From positions 62,001 to 126,000 of the forward strand of contig NZ_DS990123.1 of NCBI RefSeq assembly GCF_000187895.1: DNA of 64,000 bases, written 5' to 3'. The notes under the pieces are model-generated. The model made no database searches and was not told the origin of the DNA. It worked only from the letters and a program-made list of their open reading frames with translations. This DNA comes from Phocaeicola plebeius DSM 17135 (GTDB taxonomy: Bacteria > Bacteroidota > Bacteroidia > Bacteroidales > Bacteroidaceae). Shown here in pieces: positions 43,249 through 52,752 of this stretch. Positions within the stretch are counted from its first letter, which is position 1. Each line of letters starts with the position of its first letter. The translations under genes and the position numbers were made by a program.

Positions 43249-44567
43249 AAAAACGGCTTATTTATTTTATGATATGTTTGCTGGGAGGTGAAATAACCGC
43301 ACAAGCCCAGTACACCTATACGTTAAAACAGTGCCTGGAAGAGGGACTGGCGAACAACTATTCACTTCGCATTACCCGCAACGAGGAGCAGATAAGTAAA
43401 AACAATGCGACGTTAGGAAATGCCGGTTACTTGCCCACGGTGGATCTGACTGCCGGATATACCGGAAATGCAGACAACAGCAATACGCAGGCACGGGCTA
43501 CAGGTGAAACTACCAAGCTTCGTGGTGTGTATGACCAGACCTTGGATGCTGGAGTAGATTTGAACTGGACCATCTTTGACGGCTTCAACATCAGCACCAC
43601 TTACAAACAACTGAAAGAACTGGAACGTCAAGGTGCCACCAACACCCGAATTGCCATTGAAGACTTCATTGCCAGTCTTACTGCGGAGTATTATAATTAC
43701 ATCCAGCAGGAAATTCGCTTGAAAAACTTCCGTTATGCTGTGTCGCTGTCCAGAGAACGCCTGCGTATCGTAGAAGAACGTTATCATATCGGAAATTTCT
43801 CCCGACTGGACTATCAGCAGGCCACCGTCGACTTTAATGCTGACCGTGCGCAGTATATCAAACAAAGAGAGCTGGTACACACCTCGCGTATCAATCTCAA
43901 TGAGCTGATGGCCGTCAAGGACATGGACCGCCCACTCAGTGTAAAAGATTCTGTGATTGACGTAAACGAAAGCCTGGAATTCAATGATTTGTGGGAAGGG
44001 GCCCTTCAAACCAATGCCTCCTTATTACAAGCTGACCAAAATACCGTATTGGCTCAGTTGGATTATAAAAAAATATTGTCACGTAATTATCCGTACGTAC
44101 GACTGAATGCAGGTTACGGATACACCCTCAACAAATACGACGTAAATGCCACACGCCAACGAAGCAACTGGGGATTCAGCGGAGGCGTCACTATCGGATT
44201 CAACATCTTCGACGGTAACCGGAAACGGGAAAAACGAAATGCCAGCCTGGCCATCCGCAATGCACAATTTGCCCGCGATGAACTGGAACAAAGCTTACGG
44301 GCCGACCTTAGCAACCTGTGGCAGGCTTACCGAAACAACCTTCGCTTGCTGGAACTGGAACGTCAAAACTTGATTTCAGCCAAGGAGAATCATGAAATCG
44401 CCAAAGAACGCTACCTGCTGGGCGACTTATCGGGTATTGAAATGCGTGAAGCGCAAAAAAGCCTACTCGATGCCGAAGAACGAATTCTTTCTGCCGAATA
44501 CGATACCAAGATGTGCGAAATCTCTTTACTACAGCTCAGCGGAAAGGTTACACAATATCTGAAATAA
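43245..44567 (+). CDS. TolC family outer-membrane efflux protein
   Basis: A 440-residue TolC-fold protein with a cleavable signal peptide (LIYFMICLLGGEITAQAQ), not a lipoprotein, in contrast to the OprM-type of the neighbouring pump. OEP repeats include YTLKQCLEEGLANNYSLRIT, YLPTVDLTAGY and, in the second half, YPYVRLNAGYGYTLN, NWGFSGGVTIGFNIFDG. It completes the second tripartite pump and is translationally coupled to the permease by an ATGA overlap. Confidence 0.94.
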   Translation: MKKRLIYFMICLLGGEITAQAQYTYTLKQCLEEGLANNYSLRITRNEEQISKNNATLGNAGYLPTVDLTAGYTGNADNSNTQARATGETTKLRGVYDQTLDAGVDLNWTIFDGFNISTTYKQLKELERQGATNTRIAIEDFIASLTAEYYNYIQQEIRLKNFRYAVSLSRERLRIVEERYHIGNFSRLDYQQATVDFNADRAQYIKQRELVHTSRINLNELMAVKDMDRPLSVKDSVIDVNESLEFNDLWEGALQTNASLLQADQNTVLAQLDYKKILSRNYPYVRLNAGYGYTLNKYDVNATRQRSNWGFSGGVTIGFNIFDGNRKREKRNASLAIRNAQFARDELEQSLRADLSNLWQAYRNNLRLLELERQNLISAKENHEIAKERYLLGDLSGIEMREAQKSLLDAEERILSAEYDTKMCEISLLQLSGKVTQYLK

Positions 44568-44586
44568 GATATTCAGTAATTTTTCC

Positions 44587-44594
44587 TACCTTTG
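44587..44594 (+). promoter_or_regulatory. TAnnTTTG -7 element of the APC permease
   Basis: TACCTTTG, 26 bases before the ATG at 44621, a perfect -7 match. Confidence 0.55.
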
Positions 44595-44620
44595 TCGGAC
44601 AATAAAAAACAGACAAAGAA

Positions 44621-46285
44621 ATGGGGCTTTTTATTCGAAAAAGTATAGAGGCTTTACAAGCAGAAGCTAAAGAAACTGGAAGTGGTACCCTCAAACGGGT
44701 GCTGGGTCCTGTTAGTCTGGTAGCCCTTGGGGTAGGCGTAATCATCGGAGCCGGATTATTTTCAATAACGGGAACCGTAGCAGCTTCTTATACCGGACCA
44801 GCCATCACACTTTCCTTTATCATTGCAGCTATCGGCTGTTGTTTTGCCGGACTCTGTTATGCAGAATTTGCTTCCATGATTCCTGTATCCGGAAGTGCCT
44901 ATACCTACTCCTATGCCACCATGGGAGAGCTTATTGCCTGGATTATCGGATGGGACTTAGTATTGGAGTATACTGTAGCAGCTACCACTGTCAGTATCAG
45001 TTGGAGCCGCTACATGACCGTATTCCTGCAAGGAGTAGGTATTGATTTACCCCATGCATTCACAGCATGCCCATGGGACGGGGGCATTGTCAATATTCCT
45101 GCTATGATTATCGTGGTCCTCATGAGCTTAATTCTGATGCGAGGTACCGCCGGAAGTTCTTTCTTTAACGGACTGATTGTATTTCTGAAAATAGCTGTCA
45201 TCCTGATTTTTGTAATACTAGGCTGGCAGTTTATTCAAAATGACAACTATACTCCTTACATTCCAGCTAATACGGGTACATTAGGAGAATTCGGCGTTTC
45301 CGGCATTTTCCGTGGAGCAGCGATTGTCTTTTTCGCCTTCTTGGGATTCGATGCGGTAAGCACAGCAGCGCAGGAAACCAAAAATCCGAAACGGGATATG
45401 CCTATCGGTATTTTAGTATCCTTATTGGTCTGCACCATCTTATATATTCTCTTTGCACATGTCATGACAGGAGTAGCCCACTATACCGATTTCAGCGGAC
45501 AGGTGGGAATTGCTCCGGTAGCTGTAGCCATTGAAAAGATGGGGCATCCCGATGCCACAGGCATCATACAACCCGCTTATCCATGGTTGAACAAAGCCAT
45601 CATTCTGGCTATTCTGTTCGGATATTGCTCGGTAATCATGGTCACCCTGCTCGGACAAAGCCGTGTATTCCTGAGCATGAGCCGCGACGGTCTTTTGCCA
45701 CCGTTCTTCTCCAAAATCAACCAACGCTTCCGTACACCCGTACACAGCAACTGCCTGTTTATGATAGTCGTCAGCCTGTTGGCGGGATTTATCCCAGCAC
45801 AAGTAGCAGGAGAAATGACCAGTATCGGTACACTTTTGGCATTCACCTTAGTCTGTGCTGCCATCCTGATTGTACGCAAGACCATGCCTGATGTGCCCCG
45901 CGCTTTCAAGACTCCCTTCGTACCCTTCGTTCCAATTATGGGCATCCTCACCTGCATGTGCATGATGAGCTTCCTGCCGGCCGATACATGGATACGCCTG
46001 GTGCTGTGGATGCTTGTCGGACTGGATGTCTATGCTTCATACGGAATCTATCACAGCAAACTGGAGTATGGTCAAAAGCACCGTAAAGGAGATATTGTAT
46101 TAAACCTGACCGGACTTCTTTTGTCTATTCTGAGTGTGATTACCGGACTATGGCATCAGCAAACCGTAGGATGGGATGCAGACAAAACCCTGCTGACCAT
46201 TTCTTTTGTGTTTGCCTTCACACACTGCGCTTTTTACATGTGGCGAATTTGGAAACACCCACACAATCGGGCCAAAGTTTCTTAA
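44621..46285 (+). CDS. APC family amino-acid permease (CAT/YfnA-like)
   Basis: A 554-residue transporter with about 14 membrane segments. It starts with a cytoplasmic basic helix (FIRKSIEALQAEAKE) and the conserved TM1 GVGVIIGAGLFSITG, followed by PAITLSFIIAAIGCCFAGLCYAEFASMIPVSGSAYTYSY. This pattern is typical of the cationic amino-acid transporter (CAT) branch of the APC superfamily. It has its own promoter and stands alone between the efflux and sulfur clusters. Substrate amino acid not determined. Confidence 0.93.
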   Translation: MGLFIRKSIEALQAEAKETGSGTLKRVLGPVSLVALGVGVIIGAGLFSITGTVAASYTGPAITLSFIIAAIGCCFAGLCYAEFASMIPVSGSAYTYSYATMGELIAWIIGWDLVLEYTVAATTVSISWSRYMTVFLQGVGIDLPHAFTACPWDGGIVNIPAMIIVVLMSLILMRGTAGSSFFNGLIVFLKIAVILIFVILGWQFIQNDNYTPYIPANTGTLGEFGVSGIFRGAAIVFFAFLGFDAVSTAAQETKNPKRDMPIGILVSLLVCTILYILFAHVMTGVAHYTDFSGQVGIAPVAVAIEKMGHPDATGIIQPAYPWLNKAIILAILFGYCSVIMVTLLGQSRVFLSMSRDGLLPPFFSKINQRFRTPVHSNCLFMIVVSLLAGFIPAQVAGEMTSIGTLLAFTLVCAAILIVRKTMPDVPRAFKTPFVPFVPIMGILTCMCMMSFLPADTWIRLVLWMLVGLDVYASYGIYHSKLEYGQKHRKGDIVLNLTGLLLSILSVITGLWHQQTVGWDADKTLLTISFVFAFTHCAFYMWRIWKHPHNRAKVS

Positions 46286-46381
46286 AAGAAGTTATAAAAA
46301 ATCGTCAGGAACAGAAAAAACGAATAATAAACCACAACCAGCATATAAAAAAGCAGTTATTTTACAGCGATTTATACTATT

Positions 46382-47191
46382 ATGGATAAAAATATATTAT
46401 ACACGGCCATTCAGGCCGCCCTTGCTGCAGGAGCAGAAATTATGTCTGTTTATACAGACCCGAAAGCAGATTTTGAAATAGAAAAAAAAGCGGATAATTC
46501 TCCGCTGACCATTGCCGACCGCAAGTCGCATGCAATCATTGCTCAAGCACTGGCTGCGACTCCTTACCCCGTTTTGAGCGAAGAAGGAGCTAAAATCACC
46601 CCAGAAGAAAGACAACAATGGAAAGAATTGTGGGTAGTCGATCCATTAGACGGTACTAAAGAGTTTATCAAACGTAACGGAGAATTTACCGTAAACATTG
46701 CCTATGTAAAGAATGGTTGTCCTGAAGCTGGAGTCATTTACATTCCGGTAAAGCAGGAACTTTATTTTGCCGACATTGAACTGGGAGCCTACAAAATCAA
46801 AGACATTACCGATATAGAAGCTTATCCGTCGCTGGATGCACTGATGGAGCAAGCCGAACGTCTGCCGTATGCTAACCGGACAGACGATACATTTGTCATC
46901 GTAGCCTCACGCTCACACCTGACTCCTGAAACGGAAGCTTACATCCATGAAATGCAGCAAAAACATGCACATGTGGAAACAATTTCCAAGGGAAGTTCGT
47001 TAAAGCTATGCCTCATTGCCGAAGGAAATGCCGACGTATATCCTCGTTTTGCTCCTACTATGGAGTGGGATACTGCAGCCGGACATGCCATTATCCGTGC
47101 TTCCGGGAAGGAAGTATACCAGGCAGGAAAGACAGAACCGCTACAATACAATAAAACAGATCTGCTGAACCCCTGGTTCATTGCAGAATAA
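46382..47191 (+). CDS. cysQ: 3'(2'),5'-bisphosphate nucleotidase CysQ
   Basis: A 269-residue Mg2+-dependent phosphatase of the inositol-monophosphatase superfamily: E67-E68-G (LSEEGA), D87-P-L-D90-G91-T (VVDPLDGTKEF) and the C-terminal WDTAAGHAII motif. CysQ hydrolyses PAP, the by-product of PAPS-using sulfotransferases, to AMP (and can hydrolyse PAPS). Its place at the head of the PAPS/sulfotransferase cluster fits PAP removal. The permease gene follows 11 bases on. Confidence 0.93.
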   Translation: MDKNILYTAIQAALAAGAEIMSVYTDPKADFEIEKKADNSPLTIADRKSHAIIAQALAATPYPVLSEEGAKITPEERQQWKELWVVDPLDGTKEFIKRNGEFTVNIAYVKNGCPEAGVIYIPVKQELYFADIELGAYKIKDITDIEAYPSLDALMEQAERLPYANRTDDTFVIVASRSHLTPETEAYIHEMQQKHAHVETISKGSSLKLCLIAEGNADVYPRFAPTMEWDTAAGHAIIRASGKEVYQAGKTEPLQYNKTDLLNPWFIAE

Positions 47192-47202
47192 CCCACTAAT
47201 TT

Positions 47203-48744
47203 ATGTCTATCGAGATTATCATCGTACTTCTTTCACTTGTGGCCATGCTGACCGCATTGATTATGGATAAGATGCGTCCGGGAATGATTCTGTTCTCGGT
47301 GGTTGTCATTTTCCTTTGTACGGGTATTCTTACCCCTAAAGAAATGCTGGAAGGCTTCAGCAACAAAGGTATGATTACCGTCGCCATGCTGTTTCTGGTA
47401 AGTGAAGGTGTCCGCCAGAGCGGTGCCTTGACTCAGCTTATCAAGAAGCTGCTTCCTCAGGAAAAGACTTCCGTATTCAAGGCTCAAGTACGTATGTTGC
47501 CAAGTATTGCCTTCATTTCGGCATTTCTGAACAATACACCGGTTGTTGTCATTTTTGCCCCCATCATCAAACGCTGGGCCAACTATGTCAAGCTTCCGGC
47601 CACTTACTTCCTGATACCTCTTTCGTATGTAACAATTTTAGGAGGTATTTGTACCCTGATAGGAACTTCTACCAACCTGGTGGTACACAGCATGATTCTT
47701 GATGCAGGAATGAAAGGGTTCAGCATGTTCGAACTAGGAAAAGTAGGTATCTTCATCGCATTAGCCGGTATCATCTATCTGTTTCTATTTTCTAAGAAAC
47801 TATTACCAGCTAACCGCCCGGAAACGACGAATGAAGACGATAACGATTCCTCCCTACACCTTGTAGAAGCCGTTATCGGTCCCCGATTTCCGGGTATCAA
47901 CAAAAGAGTTCGTGAATTTGATTTCAAGCGCCATTATGGAGCTGAAATCAAGGAACTTCGCCGTAGCGGACGTACCTATACCGATTTGAATGAAGTAAGC
48001 TTCCGAGAAGGAGATACACTGGTAGTACTAACCGATGACAGCTTTATCCAAACATGGGGAGAATCATCTGTCTTCCTTATGCTGGCCAACGGAAAGGAAT
48101 ACGAACCTGCCGGCAAGAAGAAACGCTGGTTTACCCTTTTCCTACTCTTGTTCATGATTGTAGGGGCCACCGTAGGCGAACTGCCAGGTATCGAGCAATA
48201 CCTTCCTGAAGGTATCAAACTGGATATGTTCTTCTTCGTATCCATCACAACAGTCATTATGGCGTGGAGCAAAATATTCCCACCACAGAAGTATACCAAA
48301 TATATTTCATGGGATATTCTGATTACAATTGCCTGTGCTTTCGCTATTAGCAAAGCCATGGAAAATTCAGGAGTAGCGGATTTATTGGCTGGATATATCA
48401 TCAGCCTGAGTCACGATTATGGTCCCTACGTATTGCTGGCCGTACTGTTTATCATTACGAATATCTTTACAGAACTGATAACCAACAATGCGGCGGCGGC
48501 ACTCGCTTTCCCCATCGCCTTATCCCTCTCCACCCAGTTAGGCGTCAACCCGATGCCCTTCTTCGTGGTCATCTGCATGGCAGCCTCAGCCAGTTTCTCC
48601 ACCCCTATCGGCTATCAGACCAACCTGATTGTACAAGGTATCGGAAACTACAAGTTCACCGACTTCGTCCGTATCGGATTACCGCTGAACATAATCACGT
48701 TCCTGATTTCCGTTTTCCTCATCCCGCTGATATGGCCGTTTTAA
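47203..48744 (+). CDS. SLC13/DASS-type anion permease, probable sulfate importer
   Basis: A 513-residue carrier with about 10-11 membrane segments and one TrkA-C (RCK_C) domain in the middle (about residues 215-290: VIGPRFPGINKRVREFDFK...EGDTLVVLTDD). The duplicated SLC13 signature is visible as FLNNTPVVVIFAPII and TNIFTELITNNAAAALAFP. Members with RCK_C inserts linked to cysCDN genes are sulfate transporters. It lies between cysQ and cysC, so sulfate supply for PAPS is the likely role. Confidence 0.87.
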   Translation: MSIEIIIVLLSLVAMLTALIMDKMRPGMILFSVVVIFLCTGILTPKEMLEGFSNKGMITVAMLFLVSEGVRQSGALTQLIKKLLPQEKTSVFKAQVRMLPSIAFISAFLNNTPVVVIFAPIIKRWANYVKLPATYFLIPLSYVTILGGICTLIGTSTNLVVHSMILDAGMKGFSMFELGKVGIFIALAGIIYLFLFSKKLLPANRPETTNEDDNDSSLHLVEAVIGPRFPGINKRVREFDFKRHYGAEIKELRRSGRTYTDLNEVSFREGDTLVVLTDDSFIQTWGESSVFLMLANGKEYEPAGKKKRWFTLFLLLFMIVGATVGELPGIEQYLPEGIKLDMFFFVSITTVIMAWSKIFPPQKYTKYISWDILITIACAFAISKAMENSGVADLLAGYIISLSHDYGPYVLLAVLFIITNIFTELITNNAAAALAFPIALSLSTQLGVNPMPFFVVICMAASASFSTPIGYQTNLIVQGIGNYKFTDFVRIGLPLNIITFLISVFLIPLIWPF

Positions 48745-48769
48745 AACTAATTTAAATACGCTTTAAAAT

Positions 48770-49381
48770 ATGAACAACCAAGAAACAAATCATATCTATC
48801 CTATATTCGACCGCATGTTAGGTCGTGCCGACAAGGAAGAATTGCTGAAACAACACGGACTCATGATCTGGTTTACCGGACTAAGCGGTTCTGGCAAAAG
48901 TACCATCGCTATTGCCCTGGAACGTGAGCTACAGCAGCGCGGCCTGCTATGCCGTATCCTGGATGGCGACAACATCCGCAGCGGTATCAACAATAACTTA
49001 GGATTCTCGGCAGAAGACCGTGTAGAAAACATTCGCCGCATTGCAGAAGTCGGTAAGCTGTTCGTCGATACCGGCATCATCACTCTGGCCGCTTTTATCA
49101 GCCCCAATAATGAGATACGTGAAATGGCTGCCGGAATTATCGGAAAAGAGGATTTCTTAGAAATCTACGTCAGCACGCCGTTAGAAGAATGCGAACGTCG
49201 TGACGTAAAAGGTCTCTATGCCAAGGCACGCCGTGGAGAAATCAAGAACTTCACCGGCATCTCTGCCCCGTTCGAAGCACCGACCCATCCGGCTCTTTCA
49301 CTCGACACGTCGAAATTATCCCTTAAAGAATCTGTTGACCAGCTGCTCGACTTGATTCTTCCGAAAGTAATCAAAAAATAA
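48770..49381 (+). CDS. cysC: adenylyl-sulfate (APS) kinase
   Basis: A 203-residue kinase making PAPS from APS. P-loop G37-L-S-G-S-G-K-S44, DGDNIRSGINNNLGFSAEDRVENIRR and FISPNNEIRE are classical CysC motifs, with KGLYAKARRGEIKNFTGI near the C-terminus. It lies 25 bases after the permease and 12 bases before cysD, forming a PAPS-making unit with cysD and cysN. Confidence 0.96.
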   Translation: MNNQETNHIYPIFDRMLGRADKEELLKQHGLMIWFTGLSGSGKSTIAIALERELQQRGLLCRILDGDNIRSGINNNLGFSAEDRVENIRRIAEVGKLFVDTGIITLAAFISPNNEIREMAAGIIGKEDFLEIYVSTPLEECERRDVKGLYAKARRGEIKNFTGISAPFEAPTHPALSLDTSKLSLKESVDQLLDLILPKVIKK

Positions 49382-49393
49382 ACATATATAACC

Positions 49394-50305
49394 ATGCAAG
49401 AAGAATACAATTTAAGCCACCTGAAAGAACTCGAAGCCGAGTCTATTCACATTATTCGTGAGGTGGCTGCCGAATTTGAAAATCCGGTAATGCTATACAG
49501 TATCGGAAAAGACTCATCCGTCATGGTCCGTCTGGCTGAAAAAGCCTTCGCTCCGGGAAAAGTACCTTTTCCACTGATGCACATCGACTCTAAATGGAAA
49601 TTCAAGGAAATGATTCAGTTCCGTGATGAATATGCCAAGAAATACGGCTGGAACCTGATTGTAGAAAGCAACATGGAAGCTTTCAAAGCAGGCGTAGGTC
49701 CCTTCACTCACGGAAGTAAAGTACATACCGACCTGATGAAGACACAGGCCCTGCTCCATGCTCTCGACAAATATAAATTTGACGCTGCCTTCGGTGGGGC
49801 ACGCCGTGACGAAGAGAAATCACGTGCTAAGGAACGTATCTTCTCTTTCCGTAACGAATTCCACCAGTGGGATCCTAAAAACCAGCGTCCGGAACTCTGG
49901 GACATCTACAATGCCCGTATCCGCAAAGGTGAAAGCATCCGTGTATTCCCATTGAGCAACTGGACAGAACTAGACATCTGGCAATATATCCGCCTTGAAA
50001 ATATTCCAATCGTACCGCTGTATTTCGCCAAAGAACGCCCGGTAGTCAATATGGACGGACAGCTAATTATGCCCGACGATGACCGTCTGCCGGAAAAATA
50101 CCGCGACAAGATTGAAATGAAGAAAATCCGTTTCCGTACCTTAGGGTGCTGGCCGCTGACAGGAGCCATTGAAAGCGAAGCCGATACCATCGAAAAGATT
50201 GTAGAGGAAATGATGACTACCACCAAGAGTGAACGTACTACCCGTGTCATCGACTTCGACCAGGAAGCCAGTATGGAACAAAAGAAACGTGAAGGATATT
50301 TTTAA
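49394..50305 (+). CDS. cysD: sulfate adenylyltransferase subunit 2
   Basis: A 303-residue PP-loop ATPase: S36-I-G-K-D-S-S ([12 protein letters not shown]) binds ATP, followed by [32 protein letters not shown] and [13 protein letters not shown]. With CysN it forms ATP sulfurylase and makes APS from sulfate and ATP. The high similarity in length and motifs to CysD leaves little doubt. cysN follows after 12 bases. Confidence 0.97.
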   Translation: MQEEYNLSHLKELEAESIHIIREVAAEFENPVMLYSIGKDSSVMVRLAEKAFAPGKVPFPLMHIDSKWKFKEMIQFRDEYAKKYGWNLIVESNMEAFKAGVGPFTHGSKVHTDLMKTQALLHALDKYKFDAAFGGARRDEEKSRAKERIFSFRNEFHQWDPKNQRPELWDIYNARIRKGESIRVFPLSNWTELDIWQYIRLENIPIVPLYFAKERPVVNMDGQLIMPDDDRLPEKYRDKIEMKKIRFRTLGCWPLTGAIESEADTIEKIVEEMMTTTKSERTTRVIDFDQEASMEQKKREGYF

Positions 50306-50317
50306 TTACGCAACAAC

Positions 50318-51823
50318 ATGGAAGAATTAGATAAAAGCAAATCAGGCAACCCGATGGAAGGAGAAGCCAGAGGCAAGATGTCCATCGAAGAATTCCTGGC
50401 AAAAGATGAACAAAAAGACCTGCTCCGTTTCCTGACCGCAGGTTCAGTAGACGACGGTAAATCTACACTAATCGGTCGTCTGCTGTTCGATAGTAAGAAA
50501 TTGTATGAAGACCAGCTCGACGCTTTGGAACGCGACAGCAAGCGTATGGGAAATGCCGGTGAACACATCGACTATGCCCTGCTACTCGACGGACTGAAAG
50601 CTGAACGTGAACAAGGTATCACTATCGATGTGGCTTACCGTTATTTCTCTACCAACAACCGTAAGTTCATCATTGCCGACACTCCGGGACACGAACAATA
50701 CACCCGTAACATGATTACTGGTGGTTCTACCGCCAACTTGGCAGTCATCCTAGTTGATGCCCGTACCGGTGTCATCACACAGACCCGCCGCCACACTTAT
50801 CTGGTATCTCTGTTAGGTATCAAGCACGTGGTATTGGCTGTCAACAAGATGGACTTGGTTGACTACTCAAAAGAAGTATTCGACAAGATTGTAGCAGAAT
50901 ATACCGCTTTCATCTCCCCGTTAGGAGTCCCCGACGTACAGTGCATTCCACTTTCAGCCCTTGAAGGTGACAATGTAGTAGAAAAATCAGATCGTACTCC
51001 ATGGTACGAAGGTCCAGCCTTGCTGGAATTCCTTGAAACCGTACATATCGGTAACGACCATAACCTGAACGACTTCCGCTATCCGGTACAATATGTACTC
51101 CGCCCGAACCTCGACTTCCGTGGTTTCTGTGGGAAAGTGGCTTCCGGCGTCATCCGCAAAGGTGATGAAGTAGTAGCTCTTCCTTCTGGCAAGCGTTCTC
51201 ACGTGAAAAGTATCGTGACCTATGACGGCGAACTCGACTATGCCTTCCCACCTATGTCTGTAACCCTGACACTGGAAGACGAAATCGATGTATCCCGTGG
51301 TGAAATGCTGGTACACCCGGACAACATGCCGTTGGTTGGACGTAACTTCGAAGCTATGCTCGTATGGATGGACGAAGAAAAAATGGACATGGAAAAATCG
51401 TTCTTCCTGAAACAGACCACCAATACCAGCCGTACCCGTATCGACAACATCAAGTACAAGGTAGATATCAACACCATGGAACACCTGTCTGTAGAAAACG
51501 GACGTCTGACCAAGGAAGATGTTCCTATGCAACTCAACCAGATAGCCCATGTGGTACTGACTTCTTCAAAGGAACTGTTCTTCGACCCATATACAAAGAA
51601 CAAAACGACCGGTGCCTTTATCCTGATTGACCCAATTACCAACAACACCAGTGCAGTAGGTATGATTATCAATCAGGTGGCCGACAAAGACATGCACAAC
51701 CAGATGGAACTGCCTGTCCTCAACCTGCCGAAACTGGGAATCGCTCCAGAGCACTACGAAGCCATTGAACGTGCCGTAAAAGAACTGGAACGTCAAGGTA
51801 TTGCTGTGGAAATAAAGAAATAA
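50318..51823 (+). CDS. cysN: sulfate adenylyltransferase subunit 1 (GTPase)
   Basis: A 501-residue EF-Tu-like GTPase: P-loop G42-S-V-D-D-G-K-S-T50, the G3 region [12 protein letters not shown] and G4 NKMD. It is the separate CysN form, without a C-terminal APS kinase, consistent with the separate cysC in the cluster. It drives APS formation by GTP hydrolysis. The first 20 residues ([15 protein letters not shown]...) are a polar extension before the family start near MSIEEFLA. Confidence 0.96.
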   Translation: MEELDKSKSGNPMEGEARGKMSIEEFLAKDEQKDLLRFLTAGSVDDGKSTLIGRLLFDSKKLYEDQLDALERDSKRMGNAGEHIDYALLLDGLKAEREQGITIDVAYRYFSTNNRKFIIADTPGHEQYTRNMITGGSTANLAVILVDARTGVITQTRRHTYLVSLLGIKHVVLAVNKMDLVDYSKEVFDKIVAEYTAFISPLGVPDVQCIPLSALEGDNVVEKSDRTPWYEGPALLEFLETVHIGNDHNLNDFRYPVQYVLRPNLDFRGFCGKVASGVIRKGDEVVALPSGKRSHVKSIVTYDGELDYAFPPMSVTLTLEDEIDVSRGEMLVHPDNMPLVGRNFEAMLVWMDEEKMDMEKSFFLKQTTNTSRTRIDNIKYKVDINTMEHLSVENGRLTKEDVPMQLNQIAHVVLTSSKELFFDPYTKNKTTGAFILIDPITNNTSAVGMIINQVADKDMHNQMELPVLNLPKLGIAPEHYEAIERAVKELERQGIAVEIKK

Positions 51824-51865
51824 ATCCTTCGGGAAAATAGAAACACTCTTAACACACGGTAAGGT

Positions 51866-52711
51866 ATGAATAAAAAATTCACAGCTCTCGCAATGGCAGC
51901 ACTTTTGGTTCACATGGACGCTTCTGCCTTTATTCACGCAATGGAAATTTCAGCAGAAACTTATACTTCTGCCAATGAAAGCCATCAATGGAAAGGCAAA
52001 AAAGTAGCTTTTCTGGGCGACTCCATTACAGACAAGCAACGAATCGGTACACAAAAGTGCTACTGGGAGTACTTAACAGAAATGCTAGGAATCGAAGCTT
52101 TCTCATACGGCATCAATGGAAATCAGATGGATGGTTTGCTAAAGCAGGCACAACTGCTTCTGCAAGAACACGGACAAGAAACAGATGCTATCATCGTTTT
52201 TGCCGGAACCAATGATTTTAATGCAGGAGTTCCCATCGGTAAATGGTTCGAAGAAGTAAAACGTGATGCTCCTATGCCGAACGGGAAGAAAGCAGAAAGA
52301 ACTTACCGTGAGATGAGCACAGATACAGACACATTCTGCGGACGTATAAACAGACTGATGGATTATCTGAAAACGAATTTCCCAACCCAGCAAATCATTT
52401 TGCTTACGCCTCTGCATCGAGGATTTGCACAATTTGGAAACAACAATGTACAACCAGAAGAAGCCTTCACCAACAGCAAAGGCTTATTCATAAGTGATTA
52501 CGTGCAAACAATCAAAGAAGCCGGAAATGTTTGGGCTGTACCCGTCATCGATTTGAATAGTCTAAGCGGCCTATACCCCATGAATGATTCCCATGTACCT
52601 TATTTCCACAATGGAGAGACAGACCGACTTCATCCCAATGCAGAAGGCCACAAACGGATGGCCAAGACACTGATGTATCAGATGATGGCCCTCCCTTCTT
52701 CATTTAAGTAA
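51866..52711 (+). CDS. secreted SGNH/GDSL hydrolase in the sulfonation cluster
   Basis: A 281-residue protein with a signal peptide (MNKKFTALAMAALLVHMDASA). SGNH blocks are complete: G51-D52-S53 (VAFLGDSITD), G/N in YGINGNQ, G114-T-N116-D117 and D253-x-x-H256 (TDRLHPN). Such enzymes hydrolyse esters, for example acyl or acetyl groups on glycans or lipids. It sits between cysN and the sulfotransferase with short gaps (42 bases each), so it may act on the same lipid or sterol-type acceptor, for instance by freeing a hydroxyl. This is inference; the substrate is unknown. Confidence 0.85.
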   Translation: MNKKFTALAMAALLVHMDASAFIHAMEISAETYTSANESHQWKGKKVAFLGDSITDKQRIGTQKCYWEYLTEMLGIEAFSYGINGNQMDGLLKQAQLLLQEHGQETDAIIVFAGTNDFNAGVPIGKWFEEVKRDAPMPNGKKAERTYREMSTDTDTFCGRINRLMDYLKTNFPTQQIILLTPLHRGFAQFGNNNVQPEEAFTNSKGLFISDYVQTIKEAGNVWAVPVIDLNSLSGLYPMNDSHVPYFHNGETDRLHPNAEGHKRMAKTLMYQMMALPSSFK

Positions 52712-52752
52712 AAAGAATAAAGACCAAGAAACAATAAAACAAAACGTAAGAA

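Noticed and set aside
50987..51550. 187-codon minus-strand frame inside cysN
   Set aside because: Shadow of the cysN coding sequence; no family resemblance.
50318..51823. EF-Tu-like translation factor
   Set aside because: The GTPase motifs fit, but linkage with cysD and cysC and the sequence type identify CysN.
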